In this document: positions 26,873 through 35,779 of the stretch, in pieces
Layout of the letters: each line of letters begins with the position of its first letter
Position numbering within the stretch: position 1 is the first letter of the stretch
From: Carnobacterium_B sp040274945
Lineage (GTDB): Bacteria; Bacillota; Bacilli; Lactobacillales; Carnobacteriaceae
Assembly (NCBI RefSeq): GCF_040274945.1
Contig: NZ_JBEMAR010000001.1
Location: forward strand, 434,001-498,000
Direction: 5' to 3'
DNA: 64,000 nt
Made by a program: the position numbers and the translations under genes
Notes under the pieces: model-generated
What the model was told of the DNA's origin: nothing
The model's input: the letters and a program-made list of their open reading frames with translations, nothing else
Databases searched by the model: none

Positions 26873-28246
26873 TTATCCTATAATAATTTTTTCAGTTGGG
26901 TAATGATAATTTTTATCGTCTTTATGCTTAGGAACCAACAGCATCAACATATACAACATTCCTATTCTTCCGATAAACATTAGCACAATAATAATCAATT
27001 TACCTACTACTGTAAGAGTAGGCGTTATACCTAGTGACAATCCGGTTGTTCCAAACGCCGAAGTCACTTCTACAATTAACGTAATCAGATCATGTGATTC
27101 ACTGACACTTAACACCATGATACTGAATAGACACAAAATCATAGACAAAATAAAAACGGTAATTGATTTTTGAACATCGTCTCGCTCAATGCGACGCTTA
27201 AATAACGAAACTTGATCATGTCCTCTAATAAAAGAAATTAAGTAAACCATCACAATTGCTAACGTAGTGGTTCGTATACCACCACCTACAGAACTAGGAC
27301 TTGCTCCAATAAACATCAAAATTGAAAATAGTAACAAACTTCCTTCACTAAAATTACCTAACGACGTTGTCATTAGACCTGCATTTCTAGTGGTAACCGA
27401 ATAAAAGAAAGAATAAAAAGCACTTTCTGTAAATGACATTCCTTTAAAAAACTGATTGTATTCTAACAACCAAATGCAAATTGCTCCACCGAATAATAAA
27501 ATAAAGAAGGAAAAAACTGTAATCTTAGTAAACAAAGAAAAACGGAAAGGCAATGTCTTTTTCATTTTATGATACTGTAAAAAATCTTTGATTTCTAATA
27601 ATACTGGAAAACCAATTCCACCTACGATGATTAACAGCATAATAATGAATTGAACAAAATAATCATCATGAAAAGGAATCAACACTTGTCCTGTAAGATC
27701 TACACCGACATTTGCAACTGCTGAAAAACTCGTAAAAAAACCTTGAAATAGGATTTCTTTTAACGGCCAGTTTGAAAAAAAGAAAAAATAAGTACTTAAA
27801 ATCAAGCCACCAATAAATTCAAATCCCAGAATGATAAACACAGTGTTACGTATCAATCGAACTGTTCCGCTCAATTTGGGTTGGTTCATATCTGTCATGA
27901 TTAACTGTCTTTGCTTTAAGGAAACTTTTTTTCTTCTGATGAGCATAAAGGAAGTCGAAACCATCATTACCCCTAAACTTCCTAACATAAATAAAAATTG
28001 CATAAGAATCACACCCGCTAAATTATAGGTTTCTCCTAAATTTATTGTAGCTAGTCCCGTTACACTAACAGTACTAACGGCTGTAAAAATCAAATCAATA
28101 AAAGATAATTCCATCCCCGGGTTCCTAAATATAGGTAACGCCAAAAGGACGCTAGCAGCTATGACGACAATAAAATAGTACAACACAATCAATTGAATAG
28201 AAGAAAATTGATTAGATAACCGAGTTATAAATTTATACATATTCAA
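26873..28246 (-). CDS. ktrB: Potassium uptake membrane subunit KtrB (TrkH family)
   Basis: Sodium-dependent K+ transporter pore. About 457 residues with eight or more membrane segments and four pore-loop regions with the selectivity-filter pattern, e.g. TAVSTVSVTGLAT, FSAVANVGVDLT, YSVTTRNAGLMTT and TSAFGTTGLSLG. The length is that of KtrB rather than the longer TrkH. I prefer the TTG at 28246 because AAGGAGG lies 8 bases before it; the ATG at 28240 is a second option, and the ATG at 28273 would include the ribosome site. No ktrA-like regulator gene is adjacent, so its partner must be elsewhere. Confidence 0.9.
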   Translation of the reverse strand: MNMYKFITRLSNQFSSIQLIVLYYFIVVIAASVLLALPIFRNPGMELSFIDLIFTAVSTVSVTGLATINLGETYNLAGVILMQFLFMLGSLGVMMVSTSFMLIRRKKVSLKQRQLIMTDMNQPKLSGTVRLIRNTVFIILGFEFIGGLILSTYFFFFSNWPLKEILFQGFFTSFSAVANVGVDLTGQVLIPFHDDYFVQFIIMLLIIVGGIGFPVLLEIKDFLQYHKMKKTLPFRFSLFTKITVFSFFILLFGGAICIWLLEYNQFFKGMSFTESAFYSFFYSVTTRNAGLMTTSLGNFSEGSLLLFSILMFIGASPSSVGGGIRTTTLAIVMVYLISFIRGHDQVSLFKRRIERDDVQKSITVFILSMILCLFSIMVLSVSESHDLITLIVEVTSAFGTTGLSLGITPTLTVVGKLIIIVLMFIGRIGMLYMLMLLVPKHKDDKNYHYPTEKIIIG

Positions 28247-28317
28247 AAAACTAACCTCCTTATGATGTATCAACGTTATCTTTTCTTAACTAGTACTGAC
28301 TAAGAAGTTAAAATGTT

Positions 28318-28346
28318 TTGAATTGTTGTGTTTTTAATTATATAAT
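28318..28346 (+). promoter_or_regulatory. Promoter of the DUF1827 gene
   Basis: TTGAAT (28318-28323), 17-bp spacer, TATAAT (28341-28346), 38 bases before the start codon. The -10 lies in the palindrome ATTATATAAT and so could also serve the divergent ktrB. Confidence 0.7.
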
Positions 28347-28383
28347 ATTCGTAACCTAACCGGTATAGAAGAGGTGAAAGATT

Positions 28384-28665
28384 ATGAAACTAATAGACGT
28401 TACAAATAATCATTCTGAACTAGTAATGGAACAGTTAGAAAATACTGATGCTAATTTTGTGAAAGTTTTTTCTCTAGGTCCGACTACTGTTATTTATTCA
28501 GGTGCTCCAACGCATAAAGATGTTCTTTTACTAAACAAAGTGCGCAATATAAAAAATGCGGAAATCAGCTTTGCGATAGAAAATATACTTGAAACAACAG
28601 TAGACAATGTTGACATCTTACATGCGCCACATATTGTTGAGCTATCTATTCCTGTTTACGAATAA
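28384..28665 (+). CDS. DUF1827 family protein
   Basis: A 93-residue soluble protein starting MKLIDVTNNHSELVMEQLENT, which I recognise as the DUF1827 pattern found in Lactobacillales. Function is unknown. The second half is hydrophobic-alternating (AEISFAIENILE, VDILHAPHIVELSI). AGAGGTG precedes the ATG and a good promoter lies upstream. It stands alone, divergent from ktrB. The family name is from memory and would need a profile search. Confidence 0.7.
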   Translation: MKLIDVTNNHSELVMEQLENTDANFVKVFSLGPTTVIYSGAPTHKDVLLLNKVRNIKNAEISFAIENILETTVDNVDILHAPHIVELSIPVYE

Positions 28666-28764
28666 TCTTCTTCATTTAAATCCATTAAAGCCACAGTTCA
28701 ACTTTAATGGTTACTACCTTTTATTTCAAGCACTCTTTTAAAGATATTTATCGTTTTTACAATC

Positions 28765-28812
28765 AAAAAAAAGCAAGCCGTTCTAAGTTAAAACAGAATG
28801 GCTTGTTTTTTT
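28765..28812. terminator. Bidirectional terminator between the DUF1827 gene and prfC
   Basis: Stem CAAGCCGTTCT / AGAATGGCTTG (28774-28784 with 28795-28805, one G-U pair), flanked by A6-A8 and T7 tracts on the two sides. Confidence 0.85.
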
Positions 28813-28817
28813 GTGTT

Positions 28818-30401
28818 TTATAGTAACGACGTTAATTCAACATCCGGATATTTATCTGCAAACCAACGAAGCGCAAATTGATTTTCAAACAAGAACAAGG
28901 GATTGCCAAAACGGTCACGCACCAATAAATTACGGCTGGAAGACATGTTCTCATCCAAATCGTCTGGCTTGATCCAACGTGCAATTTTACTCCCCATTGG
29001 TGTCATGATGATTTCTGAATTGTATTCATTTAACATTCGGTATTGAAAAACTTCAAATTGCAATTGTCCAACTGCTCCAACAATGTAATCTTCCGTATGG
29101 AATGTTTTGTACAATTGAATAGCTCCTTCTTGAACTAGTTGTTGCACACCTTTATGGAATGATTTTTGTTTCATCACATTTTTAGCCTGAACTTTCATGA
29201 ACATTTCCGGAGTAAATTGAGGTAATTTTTCATATTCTATATTTAACTTACCTTCAAAAATCGTATCCCCTATTTGAAAATTCCCAGTATCATAAAGTCC
29301 AATAATATCTCCTGCTACAGCGTGTTGAACAACTTCACGTGTTTCAGCCATAAACTGGGTTGAATTTGATAGTTTCATTTTTTTATTTGTTCTCGCTAAA
29401 GTAACATCAATTCCACGATCAAAGATTCCTGAACAAATACGCACAAAAGCAATCCGATCTCGATGGGCAGGATTCATATTAGCTTGGATTTTAAATATAA
29501 AACCAGAAAATTCATTTGTTGTCGGTTCAATTTTTTCACCGTCCGTTGCAGTATGAGCTGTTGGGCTTGGTGCAAAATTAATAAATGTATTTAAGAATGT
29601 TTCTACTCCAAAATTAGTTAATGCTGACCCAAAGAATACGGGTGTTAATTTTCCAGCAGCAATTTTTTCTTCGGAAAATTCATTACCCGCTTCATTCAAC
29701 AACTCAATATCTTCTAAAGCTTGAGTATATAAACTAGAAGCTTTAAGAGGATGATCGCCTTCGATTTCTCCATCTTTATTCAATTTGATGACTTTTTGTC
29801 CATTTAAACCATTAATTTCAGGACGATGCACTTCAATCGTTTTGTTGTAGTTATCATAAAGACCTAACAGACCTTTTCCCATACCGATAGGCCAATTCAT
29901 TGGATAAGAATCAATCTCTAGTACTTCTTCCAATTCTTCTAATAAATCAAGTGGTTCTCTTCCATCACGGTCCAATTTATTGATGAACGTGAAAATTGGA
30001 ATGCCACGCATACGACAAACTTTAAATAGTTTTTTGGTCTGAGGCTCAATACCTTTTGCACTGTCAATAACCATCACTGCACTATCAACGGCCATCAATG
30101 TACGATACGTATCTTCAGAAAAGTCCTCATGTCCTGGTGTATCTAAAATATTAATTCTTTTGTCTTTATAATCAAATTGCATCACAGAGCTGGTTACAGA
30201 AATCCCACGTTGTTTTTCAATTTCCATCCAATCTGATTTAGCAAATTTCCCAGATTTTTTCCCTTTGACCGTACCAGCTTGACGAATTGCTCCACCAAAT
30301 AACAATAATTGTTCTGTGATGGTCGTTTTACCTGCATCCGGATGGGAAATAATTGCAAATGTTTTTCGTGATTCTACTTCATCTTTTAAATAGCTTTTCA
30401 T
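28818..30401 (-). CDS. prfC: Peptide chain release factor 3
   Basis: Translational GTPase that recycles RF1/RF2 after termination. The 527-residue protein has G1 SHPDAGKTT (about 19-27), the switch region QRGISVTSSV, G3 DTPGH (87-91) and G4 NKLD (141-144), followed by domains II and III. Length and the QRGISVTSSVMQF block distinguish it from EF-G. It is a single-gene unit. A possible extended -10 (TGCTATAAT) lies near 30509-30517. Confidence 0.97.
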   Translation of the reverse strand: MKSYLKDEVESRKTFAIISHPDAGKTTITEQLLLFGGAIRQAGTVKGKKSGKFAKSDWMEIEKQRGISVTSSVMQFDYKDKRINILDTPGHEDFSEDTYRTLMAVDSAVMVIDSAKGIEPQTKKLFKVCRMRGIPIFTFINKLDRDGREPLDLLEELEEVLEIDSYPMNWPIGMGKGLLGLYDNYNKTIEVHRPEINGLNGQKVIKLNKDGEIEGDHPLKASSLYTQALEDIELLNEAGNEFSEEKIAAGKLTPVFFGSALTNFGVETFLNTFINFAPSPTAHTATDGEKIEPTTNEFSGFIFKIQANMNPAHRDRIAFVRICSGIFDRGIDVTLARTNKKMKLSNSTQFMAETREVVQHAVAGDIIGLYDTGNFQIGDTIFEGKLNIEYEKLPQFTPEMFMKVQAKNVMKQKSFHKGVQQLVQEGAIQLYKTFHTEDYIVGAVGQLQFEVFQYRMLNEYNSEIIMTPMGSKIARWIKPDDLDENMSSSRNLLVRDRFGNPLFLFENQFALRWFADKYPDVELTSLL

Positions 30402-30544
30402 TCGTTATCCCTCATTTAAGTCTTTTTATTTATTCTAACTCAATCTTTGATTACATTCTTAGGTAATGCGAATACCTTAACCTGGCAGCCTATCTCATTA
30501 ACTCAATTATTATAGCATATTTAGTAGTGTATTTTATACCCTAT

Positions 30545-31096
30545 TCACTTTTTATTAAATCCATATTCTCCAACATACCCCTCAATAGACCAGATATTTA
30601 CATTTGCTACTTCTGCTTCTTGCTCTGCTTCTTCAAGCTTACTTAAGTAAAGCTCATCGCCATTTTCATATCCTACACGCGCTAATCCTTTTTCAACCAT
30701 CACTTCTTGTATCAGTTCTCCATCTGCGTAAAGATAAGCCAAAACACGATTATAGTCATCTATTTTTTCATGAGCAGGGTCATATTCTATCGATAATTTT
30801 TTTCCTTCTAAATAATTCGTTAAAAAGTCTTTCGCTTCTGTACCGTATGGCTGTGCAGAACCCGTTTTTGTCGTACTACTTTCTGGAGTGTCAATCAGCA
30901 ATAACCGCAACTTCTTTTCTTCACCATCTTCAGTAAAGACGATTGTATCTCCGTCAATCGTTCTGACCAACTCAATAGCTAATTGATCTTCTGCTACTGT
31001 AATAGGTGTTTCTTGCTGTTGATCGATAACAAATGATCCAGTAAAGAAAAGAATAAGCGCAATAATACCAGAAAAGATCTTCTTGTTTATTTTCAT
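30545..31096 (-). CDS. Secreted thermonuclease-type nuclease (SNase family)
   Basis: A 183-residue extracellular or surface nuclease with an N-terminal signal or anchor segment (about 8-24, KIFSGIIALILFFTGSFV) and an OB-fold SNase domain. Active-site features fit staphylococcal nuclease: RTIDGDTI (Asp), LRLLLIDTPES with Arg and Asp, the TEAKDFL segment carrying a Glu, and NRVLAYLYADGELIQE with the second Arg. No Cys or lipobox is present, so it may be released or stay membrane-anchored. GGAGG ribosome site. It follows nox after a strong terminator, so it has its own transcription. Confidence 0.9.
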   Translation of the reverse strand: MKINKKIFSGIIALILFFTGSFVIDQQQETPITVAEDQLAIELVRTIDGDTIVFTEDGEEKKLRLLLIDTPESSTTKTGSAQPYGTEAKDFLTNYLEGKKLSIEYDPAHEKIDDYNRVLAYLYADGELIQEVMVEKGLARVGYENGDELYLSKLEEAEQEAEVANVNIWSIEGYVGEYGFNKK

Positions 31097-31125
31097 CGTT
31101 GAACCTCCAGTTTAAATGCTTATAA

Positions 31126-31158
31126 AAAGGGTCTGAGACTATCTGTCTCAGACCCTTT
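31126..31158 (-). terminator. Terminator after nox
   Basis: A 14-bp perfect stem (AAAGGGTCTGAGAC with GTCTCAGACCCTTT), followed on the minus strand by TTTTTATA. Confidence 0.88.
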
Positions 31159-31235
31159 CCTATTTTATTATGAATCTTTTCAACTATCAAGCTTCAAAGA
31201 TTTTAACGCTGTTACACATTAATTTATCTATTAGA

Positions 31236-32591
31236 TTATTTAGCTAATTGGTCTTCTTGATCACATGCTGCTTGAGCTAAAATGTTCAAGTAGTTCCAAG
31301 GACGATCAAAATATGGTTGGAAGAAGAAATCAACATATGCTAAATCTTCAATAGTCATTTTGTTTTGAATAGCTAGTGAAAGTGTGTTGGCAGAAGCTGT
31401 TACATCATATTTAGACATAATTTGTCCACCAACGATGCGGTTTGTTCCTACTTCATAAACTAATTTCATAAAGACTTCTTCAGTTGTTGGCATAAATTCT
31501 GGACGGTAGTTGTCTTTAACGAAAACTGCGCGAACATCTAAACCAAAGTGTGCAGCACTATTAACATTTACCCCAGTCGAACCAATGTTATATCCAAACA
31601 AGTAAAGACCTGAAGTCGATTGTGTTCCTCTGTATCTTACTTTAGGTTCAATAATATTTTTACCTACTAAAGTACCCATACGAACAGCGTTAGTTGCTAA
31701 AGGAATGTAAGCTGATCCGCCGTTTGGATTGTAATGAACTGCACAACTGTCTCCAGCTGCATAAATATCTTTATCACTTGTTCTCATGTAATCATCAACA
31801 AGGATTGCGCCATTTGGCATCATGTCAACTTTACCTTTTAATAATTCATTGTTTGGACGGAATCCTACACACAGAATAACTAAGTCTGCTTCGTAGTCTC
31901 CTACTGGAGTTGTTACAGATTTAACTGCACCATTTTCATCAGCATTAAATGACGTAACCGCTTGGTTCAATGCTAATTTAATTCCACGTTCTTCTAAAGT
32001 GCTTTCTAATACATCCGTAAATTCTGGATCTAAGTATTTATTAAGAATACGGTCTAATCCATCAATTAAAGTTACTTGTTTACCTGATTGTTCAAATGCT
32101 TCTACTAACTCAATACCAATGTATCCTCCACCAACAATAACTACTTTTTTAGCTGTTTGATTTTGTTTGATTACTTCTTCTGCTTGATTATAATTTTTAC
32201 ATAATAAAACATTTTTAGTTTCGATACCAGGAATTGGAGGTGTAATAGGCCAAGATCCAGTTGTATTTACTAATTTGTCGTAAGATTCTTCAAATACTTC
32301 TCCAGTATTCATGTTTTCTACAACTACTTTTTTAGCTTGCGTATCAATACTTTTAACGTTGTGTTCCATGTTAACCTTTGCGCCCATTTGAGTTAATTCC
32401 TCAGGGTTTGAGTAGAACAAACCTGCTGGATCTTTCACAACTCCACCAACATACATTGCAATCCCGCAAGATAAGAACGAAACATTATCATTTCTTTCAA
32501 AAATAGATACTTCCACAGATGGGTTTTCTTTTAATATTGTTTTTACAGCTGAGGTACCAGCATGTGTACATCCGATAACGACTACTTTCAT
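31236..32591 (-). CDS. nox: NADH oxidase (water-forming type)
   Basis: FAD enzyme that reduces O2 with NADH, regenerating NAD+ in aerobically growing lactic acid bacteria. The 451-residue protein has the N-terminal FAD motif (VVVIGCTHAGTSAV), the redox-active Cys42 in SFLSCGIAMYVGG, the second nucleotide motif VVIVGGGYIGIELVEAF, and the FAD-binding YAAGDSCAV block. One active Cys is typical of Nox, CoA-disulfide reductase and NADH peroxidase; the sequence around Cys42 favours water-forming Nox. AGGAGG ribosome site. Confidence 0.9.
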   Translation of the reverse strand: MKVVVIGCTHAGTSAVKTILKENPSVEVSIFERNDNVSFLSCGIAMYVGGVVKDPAGLFYSNPEELTQMGAKVNMEHNVKSIDTQAKKVVVENMNTGEVFEESYDKLVNTTGSWPITPPIPGIETKNVLLCKNYNQAEEVIKQNQTAKKVVIVGGGYIGIELVEAFEQSGKQVTLIDGLDRILNKYLDPEFTDVLESTLEERGIKLALNQAVTSFNADENGAVKSVTTPVGDYEADLVILCVGFRPNNELLKGKVDMMPNGAILVDDYMRTSDKDIYAAGDSCAVHYNPNGGSAYIPLATNAVRMGTLVGKNIIEPKVRYRGTQSTSGLYLFGYNIGSTGVNVNSAAHFGLDVRAVFVKDNYRPEFMPTTEEVFMKLVYEVGTNRIVGGQIMSKYDVTASANTLSLAIQNKMTIEDLAYVDFFFQPYFDRPWNYLNILAQAACDQEDQLAK

Positions 32592-32620
32592 TATTTGTAT
32601 CCTCCTATAAGGCCATTTAA

Positions 32621-32648
32621 ATTATATGACTGCATTCATTTACCACAA
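32621..32648 (-). promoter_or_regulatory. Likely nox promoter, abutting the upstream terminator
   Basis: Minus strand TTGTGG (32643-32648), 16-bp spacer, TATAAT (32621-32626). The -35 begins directly at the end of the terminator T-tract, so the two signals are packed end to end. Confidence 0.55.
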
Positions 32649-32700
32649 AAAAAAATTGTGATATAGTGTTCATGCTTTCACTCTGAACACTATATCACAA
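32649..32700 (-). terminator. Terminator after the AI-2E family transporter gene
   Basis: A 16-bp perfect stem (TTGTGATATAGTGTTC at 32656-32671 with 32685-32700), 13-base loop, followed on the minus strand by a run of T. It is an unusually long AT-rich arm for a terminator. Confidence 0.8.
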
Positions 32701-32736
32701 ACTCTATAAAGAAAACAACAATTTATATGATCTTTT

Positions 32737-33831
32737 TTAAGTTGAAGCATGTTTTTTTCTGATCATAAACATATCTCTTAAATAAACAATAACTGTCTTA
32801 ACTACCGCATACGTTGGAACTCCCAAGATCATTCCAAGAATACCTGCAATATTTCCAGCAACTAACAACAATACAATAATGGTTAATGGATGGATTGATA
32901 ATGTTTTCCCAATCACATTTGGTGAAATAAACGCACTGTCAATTTGTTGCACCACTAATACTACGAGCGCTACTAGTAAAGCTTGTGTTGGAGAAATCGT
33001 TAAAGCGATAAAGACTGCAGGGGCTGCCCCAATATAAGGACCGATATAAGGAATAATATTTGTAACTCCTGCAATGATCCCTAACAATAGTCCATAAGGC
33101 ATTCCTGTAATCAAATAACCTAAATACGTAAATATTGCTACAAATAAACAGACTAAGGCTTGACCGCTAATATAAGAAGCAATTGTCTCATTCATTTGGC
33201 CTAATAATTCAATCATTTGACCTCTGTACTCTTTTGGAAAAAATTTAGCCACCGCTGGTCGAAAGTTTTTTCCATCTTTAAACATATAGAATAAGATGAT
33301 CGGCACAGTAAAAATGACAATTGTAGTATTCGCCAACGCGCCTACTAAAGTTCCAACACTTGCAGTCAATGTTGTGAAAATTGTATTGGCAATATTTTCA
33401 ATGGAAAGATCCATAGTACCTAAACTTTTTTCTAAATCAAAGTTTTCAAGCATTGGTCCTTGTAAAAGTTCATTAGAAAAATCTTCTAAAGTTTTTAAAA
33501 ATGACGGTATACTCGTAATTAATTGCCCAACTTGTTCTAGTAAATTAGGAATAACTGAAACAGCTAAAAATACTACAAAACCAAGGAATAGTAGAAAAAC
33601 GATGATGATTCCATATTTTCGTTTGATTTTGATTTTTTCTAATTGGCCAATTACTGGATTTAATAAGTAATATAAAAAACCTGCTACAATAAGTGGTGTA
33701 AACAATGTCGAAACAAATGTTGTCAATGGTTGAAAAATAAACTCAATTTTAGTGCTCATAAATATTAATGTTGCACTAACCAATAGCCAAACTGTCCAAA
33801 ACATTAATTTTGATTTTTTAAAATAATCCAT
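32737..33831 (-). CDS. AI-2E family transporter (PerM/YdbI-type membrane protein)
   Basis: A 364-residue polytopic membrane protein with about eight membrane segments. A long extracytoplasmic or amphipathic region (about 85-150) follows the first pair, and the C-terminal half has the conserved GVTNIIPYIGPYIGAAPAVFIAL and VQQIDSAFISPNVIGKTLSIHPL motifs of this family. Members include TqsA (autoinducer-2 export) and Na+/H+ antiporters; the actual substrate here is unknown. It lies between nox and an M42 peptidase gene. GGAGAGG ribosome site. Confidence 0.88.
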   Translation of the reverse strand: MDYFKKSKLMFWTVWLLVSATLIFMSTKIEFIFQPLTTFVSTLFTPLIVAGFLYYLLNPVIGQLEKIKIKRKYGIIIVFLLFLGFVVFLAVSVIPNLLEQVGQLITSIPSFLKTLEDFSNELLQGPMLENFDLEKSLGTMDLSIENIANTIFTTLTASVGTLVGALANTTIVIFTVPIILFYMFKDGKNFRPAVAKFFPKEYRGQMIELLGQMNETIASYISGQALVCLFVAIFTYLGYLITGMPYGLLLGIIAGVTNIIPYIGPYIGAAPAVFIALTISPTQALLVALVVLVVQQIDSAFISPNVIGKTLSIHPLTIIVLLLVAGNIAGILGMILGVPTYAVVKTVIVYLRDMFMIRKKHAST

Positions 33832-33852
33832 AAAAAAGTTAGTCCTCTCCGG

Positions 33853-34887
33853 TTAATCTAGCATATTGCTCATTAGATACTGCTCAATCAATTGTTCTGT
33901 TGCTGTGATCGATTCCACATGGGTTCTTTCATAAGCATGACTAGCTTCGATTCCTGCACCTACTAACGCATGACGAACATCAGCACCAGCTTTCATAGCT
34001 GCAGATGCATCACTCCCGTAAAAAGGATAAATATCGAGTTGGTAAGGAATTCCTTCATCTTCACAAATTTGAGTTAGTTTTTTTCTCATTTCATAATGAT
34101 AAGGACCACTTCCATCTTTGACACATATAGACACAGAGTATTCGTCTGTTTGTTGGTCATCTCCCATTGCACCCATGTCAACCGCTAAATATTCGACCAC
34201 TTTATCAGAGATATTCGAATTCCCCCCATACCCAATTTCTTCATTCGTTGAAATATAAAAGTGAGTTGTATAAGGCAAGTTTATTTTTTCAATACTTATT
34301 TTTTTTAAAAATTGCAATAGTATAGCTACGCTTACTTTGTCATCTAAGTGACGCGATTTAATATAGCCGTTAGCTGTAATCTCAGTTCTAGGATCAAAAC
34401 TAATAAAATCTCCTATAGAAATACCAAGTGCTTTTGTTTCCTCTTTAGTGTGTACTTTTTCATCAATCCGAACTTCCATATTATCTTGATTTCTCTCAGC
34501 AGTTCCTGCATCTTTATAAACGTGTACACTAGTTTGGTGCATCAGAATCGTACCAGATATATTTCCTTTAGCTGTATGAATCGTACAATACTCACCTTCA
34601 ATAGCGTTGTAACGAAACCCACCAATTAAATCCAATTTAAGACGTCCATTTGGTTTGATTGCTCTTACCATTGCTCCTAATGTGTCCACATGAGCTGTTA
34701 CAAACCGTTGTTTTTGATGGTTTGTTCCTTTTACGGTAACCATTAAACTACCTTTATTTGTTTTTTTTGCTTCATATCCTATTTGTTTTAAATAGTTTTC
34801 AATGAAAGCGATAATTTCATACGTATTCCCTGTTGGAGAAGGGATCGTTGTTAATTTTTCAACCAGTTGAATCGTTTTTTCATTCAT
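33853..34887 (-). CDS. M42 family metallopeptidase
   Basis: Cytosolic di-metal aminopeptidase of the glutamyl aminopeptidase/endoglucanase-M group. About 344 residues with the metal motifs VTAHVDTLGAM (about 67-77), SRHLDDKVSVAILL (bridging Asp), STNEEIGYGG (catalytic Glu), VDMG and a C-terminal His in EASHAYERTHVES. I prefer the ATG at 34887 (MNEKTIQLV) because GGTGG lies 8 bases before it; the ATG five codons earlier has no properly spaced site and would sit almost at the predicted RNA start. A second M42 gene lies at 56614-57699, only distantly similar. Confidence 0.87.
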   Translation of the reverse strand: MNEKTIQLVEKLTTIPSPTGNTYEIIAFIENYLKQIGYEAKKTNKGSLMVTVKGTNHQKQRFVTAHVDTLGAMVRAIKPNGRLKLDLIGGFRYNAIEGEYCTIHTAKGNISGTILMHQTSVHVYKDAGTAERNQDNMEVRIDEKVHTKEETKALGISIGDFISFDPRTEITANGYIKSRHLDDKVSVAILLQFLKKISIEKINLPYTTHFYISTNEEIGYGGNSNISDKVVEYLAVDMGAMGDDQQTDEYSVSICVKDGSGPYHYEMRKKLTQICEDEGIPYQLDIYPFYGSDASAAMKAGADVRHALVGAGIEASHAYERTHVESITATEQLIEQYLMSNMLD

Positions 34888-35041
34888 TACATTAACCACC
34901 ATTCCTATGAATTATACTCTTTAGTATAGTTCATTCATTGAAATAAATAAAGAAGCTCTGAATAAAAGCCGTAGCTGTTTTCTTATAGATTCCTTTTATT
35001 AGTTATGGTACGATTTTAACTATGTAGAAAGAAGGGGTATT

Positions 35042-35476
35042 ATGGAATTTATTTGGACAACGGATTTAAGCTCTATCAACTATAAGGATGCTATAAAAAT
35101 CAGAAAAAAAGTATTTGTAGAAGAACAACTTGTTCCACCAGAATTAGAAATTGATGACTTAGAAAATCAAACACTCCATGTCATCGGCTACTTAGAAAAT
35201 AAAGCAGTTTCCACAGCAAGAATCTATAAAAAAAATACAACTACATTCAAAATCCAACGAGTAGCCGTTTTAATGAACTTTCGTAAAAAGAATTTAGGTC
35301 ATGAACTAATGATGGAGATAGAACGGTATGCTAAAGCACAGGAATTTAAAACACTCATGCTTGATGCACAAGACCATGCCTTAACTTTTTATGAAAAATT
35401 AGGTTATCACGTTGAAGGTGAAGGTTTTATGGATGCGGGCATCCCCCATCATTTAATGATAAAAAAGTTAGATTAA
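35042..35476 (+). CDS. GNAT family N-acetyltransferase (YjcF-like)
   Basis: A 144-residue acetyltransferase. The acetyl-CoA-binding region is IQRVAVLMNFRKKNLGHELMM (about 76-96) with the R/Q-x-x-G/A-like loop, then LDAQDHALTFYEKLGYHVEGEGFMDAGIPHHLM, a C-terminus typical of the ElaA/YjcF group. Substrate unknown. AGAAGGGG ribosome site. It is a single-gene unit convergent with the DUF3006 gene. Confidence 0.85.
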   Translation: MEFIWTTDLSSINYKDAIKIRKKVFVEEQLVPPELEIDDLENQTLHVIGYLENKAVSTARIYKKNTTTFKIQRVAVLMNFRKKNLGHELMMEIERYAKAQEFKTLMLDAQDHALTFYEKLGYHVEGEGFMDAGIPHHLMIKKLD

Positions 35477-35502
35477 TCATCAAATAAATTCCTGCACACA
35501 CA

Positions 35503-35541
35503 AAAAGCACTGAAAAACAGAAGATGTTTTTCAATGCTTTT
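35503..35541. terminator. Bidirectional terminator overlapping the DUF3006 stop
   Basis: Stem AAAAGCA-C-TGAAAAACA with TGTTTTTCA-A-TGCTTTT around GAAGA. It terminates the acetyltransferase gene and also includes the last codons of the convergent DUF3006 gene (stop at 35531-35533). Confidence 0.8.
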
Positions 35542-35779
35542 CGTGTTGTTTTTTATTTAAAAGGTTTGCTCTCTTTTGCTTCATTTTAGCAAGTCTTTCC
35601 TCTGTTTCTTTTTTTAAAGGTTTAATAACAATAACTTGTTCATCTTCGATAGTCACTTCATACAACTCACCAATGCGATAATTTTCTGGTAAGCAATCTT
35701 TTTTCACATGAATTAAAGGCCCTTCATCAGGTATGAAACGAGCCAATTCACCTTCTATTTCTTCAAGCACCATCTTCAT
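35531..35779 (-). CDS. DUF3006 domain protein
   Basis: An 82-residue protein starting MKMVLEEIEGELARFIPDEG, matching the short DUF3006 family (beta-rich, function unknown), with a basic C-terminal helix (ETEERLAKMKQKRANLL). I chose the ATG at 35777-35779 because AAGGGAGAG lies 8 bases before it, inside the end of the preceding gene. The gene overlaps the metallo-beta-lactamase-fold gene by 17 bases, so the two are translationally coupled and probably work together, a pairing common in Firmicutes. Confidence 0.8.
   Translation of the reverse strand: MKMVLEEIEGELARFIPDEGPLIHVKKDCLPENYRIGELYEVTIEDEQVIVIKPLKKETEERLAKMKQKRANLLNKKQHEKH

Noticed and set aside
30604..30936. 110-codon plus-strand frame opposite the nuclease gene
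   Set aside because: Leucine-rich, antisense to a clear SNase gene and without ribosome site or homology I recognise.
32656..32700. Rex operator before nox
   Set aside because: The TTGTGATAT arms are 16 bp apart as a hairpin followed by a T-tract, which is explained as a terminator; a Rex site needs the two halves close together. Kept only as a weak idea in the findings.
33296..33670. 124-codon plus-strand frame opposite the AI-2E family transporter gene
   Set aside because: Mirror of a conserved membrane protein; no ribosome site or promoter.
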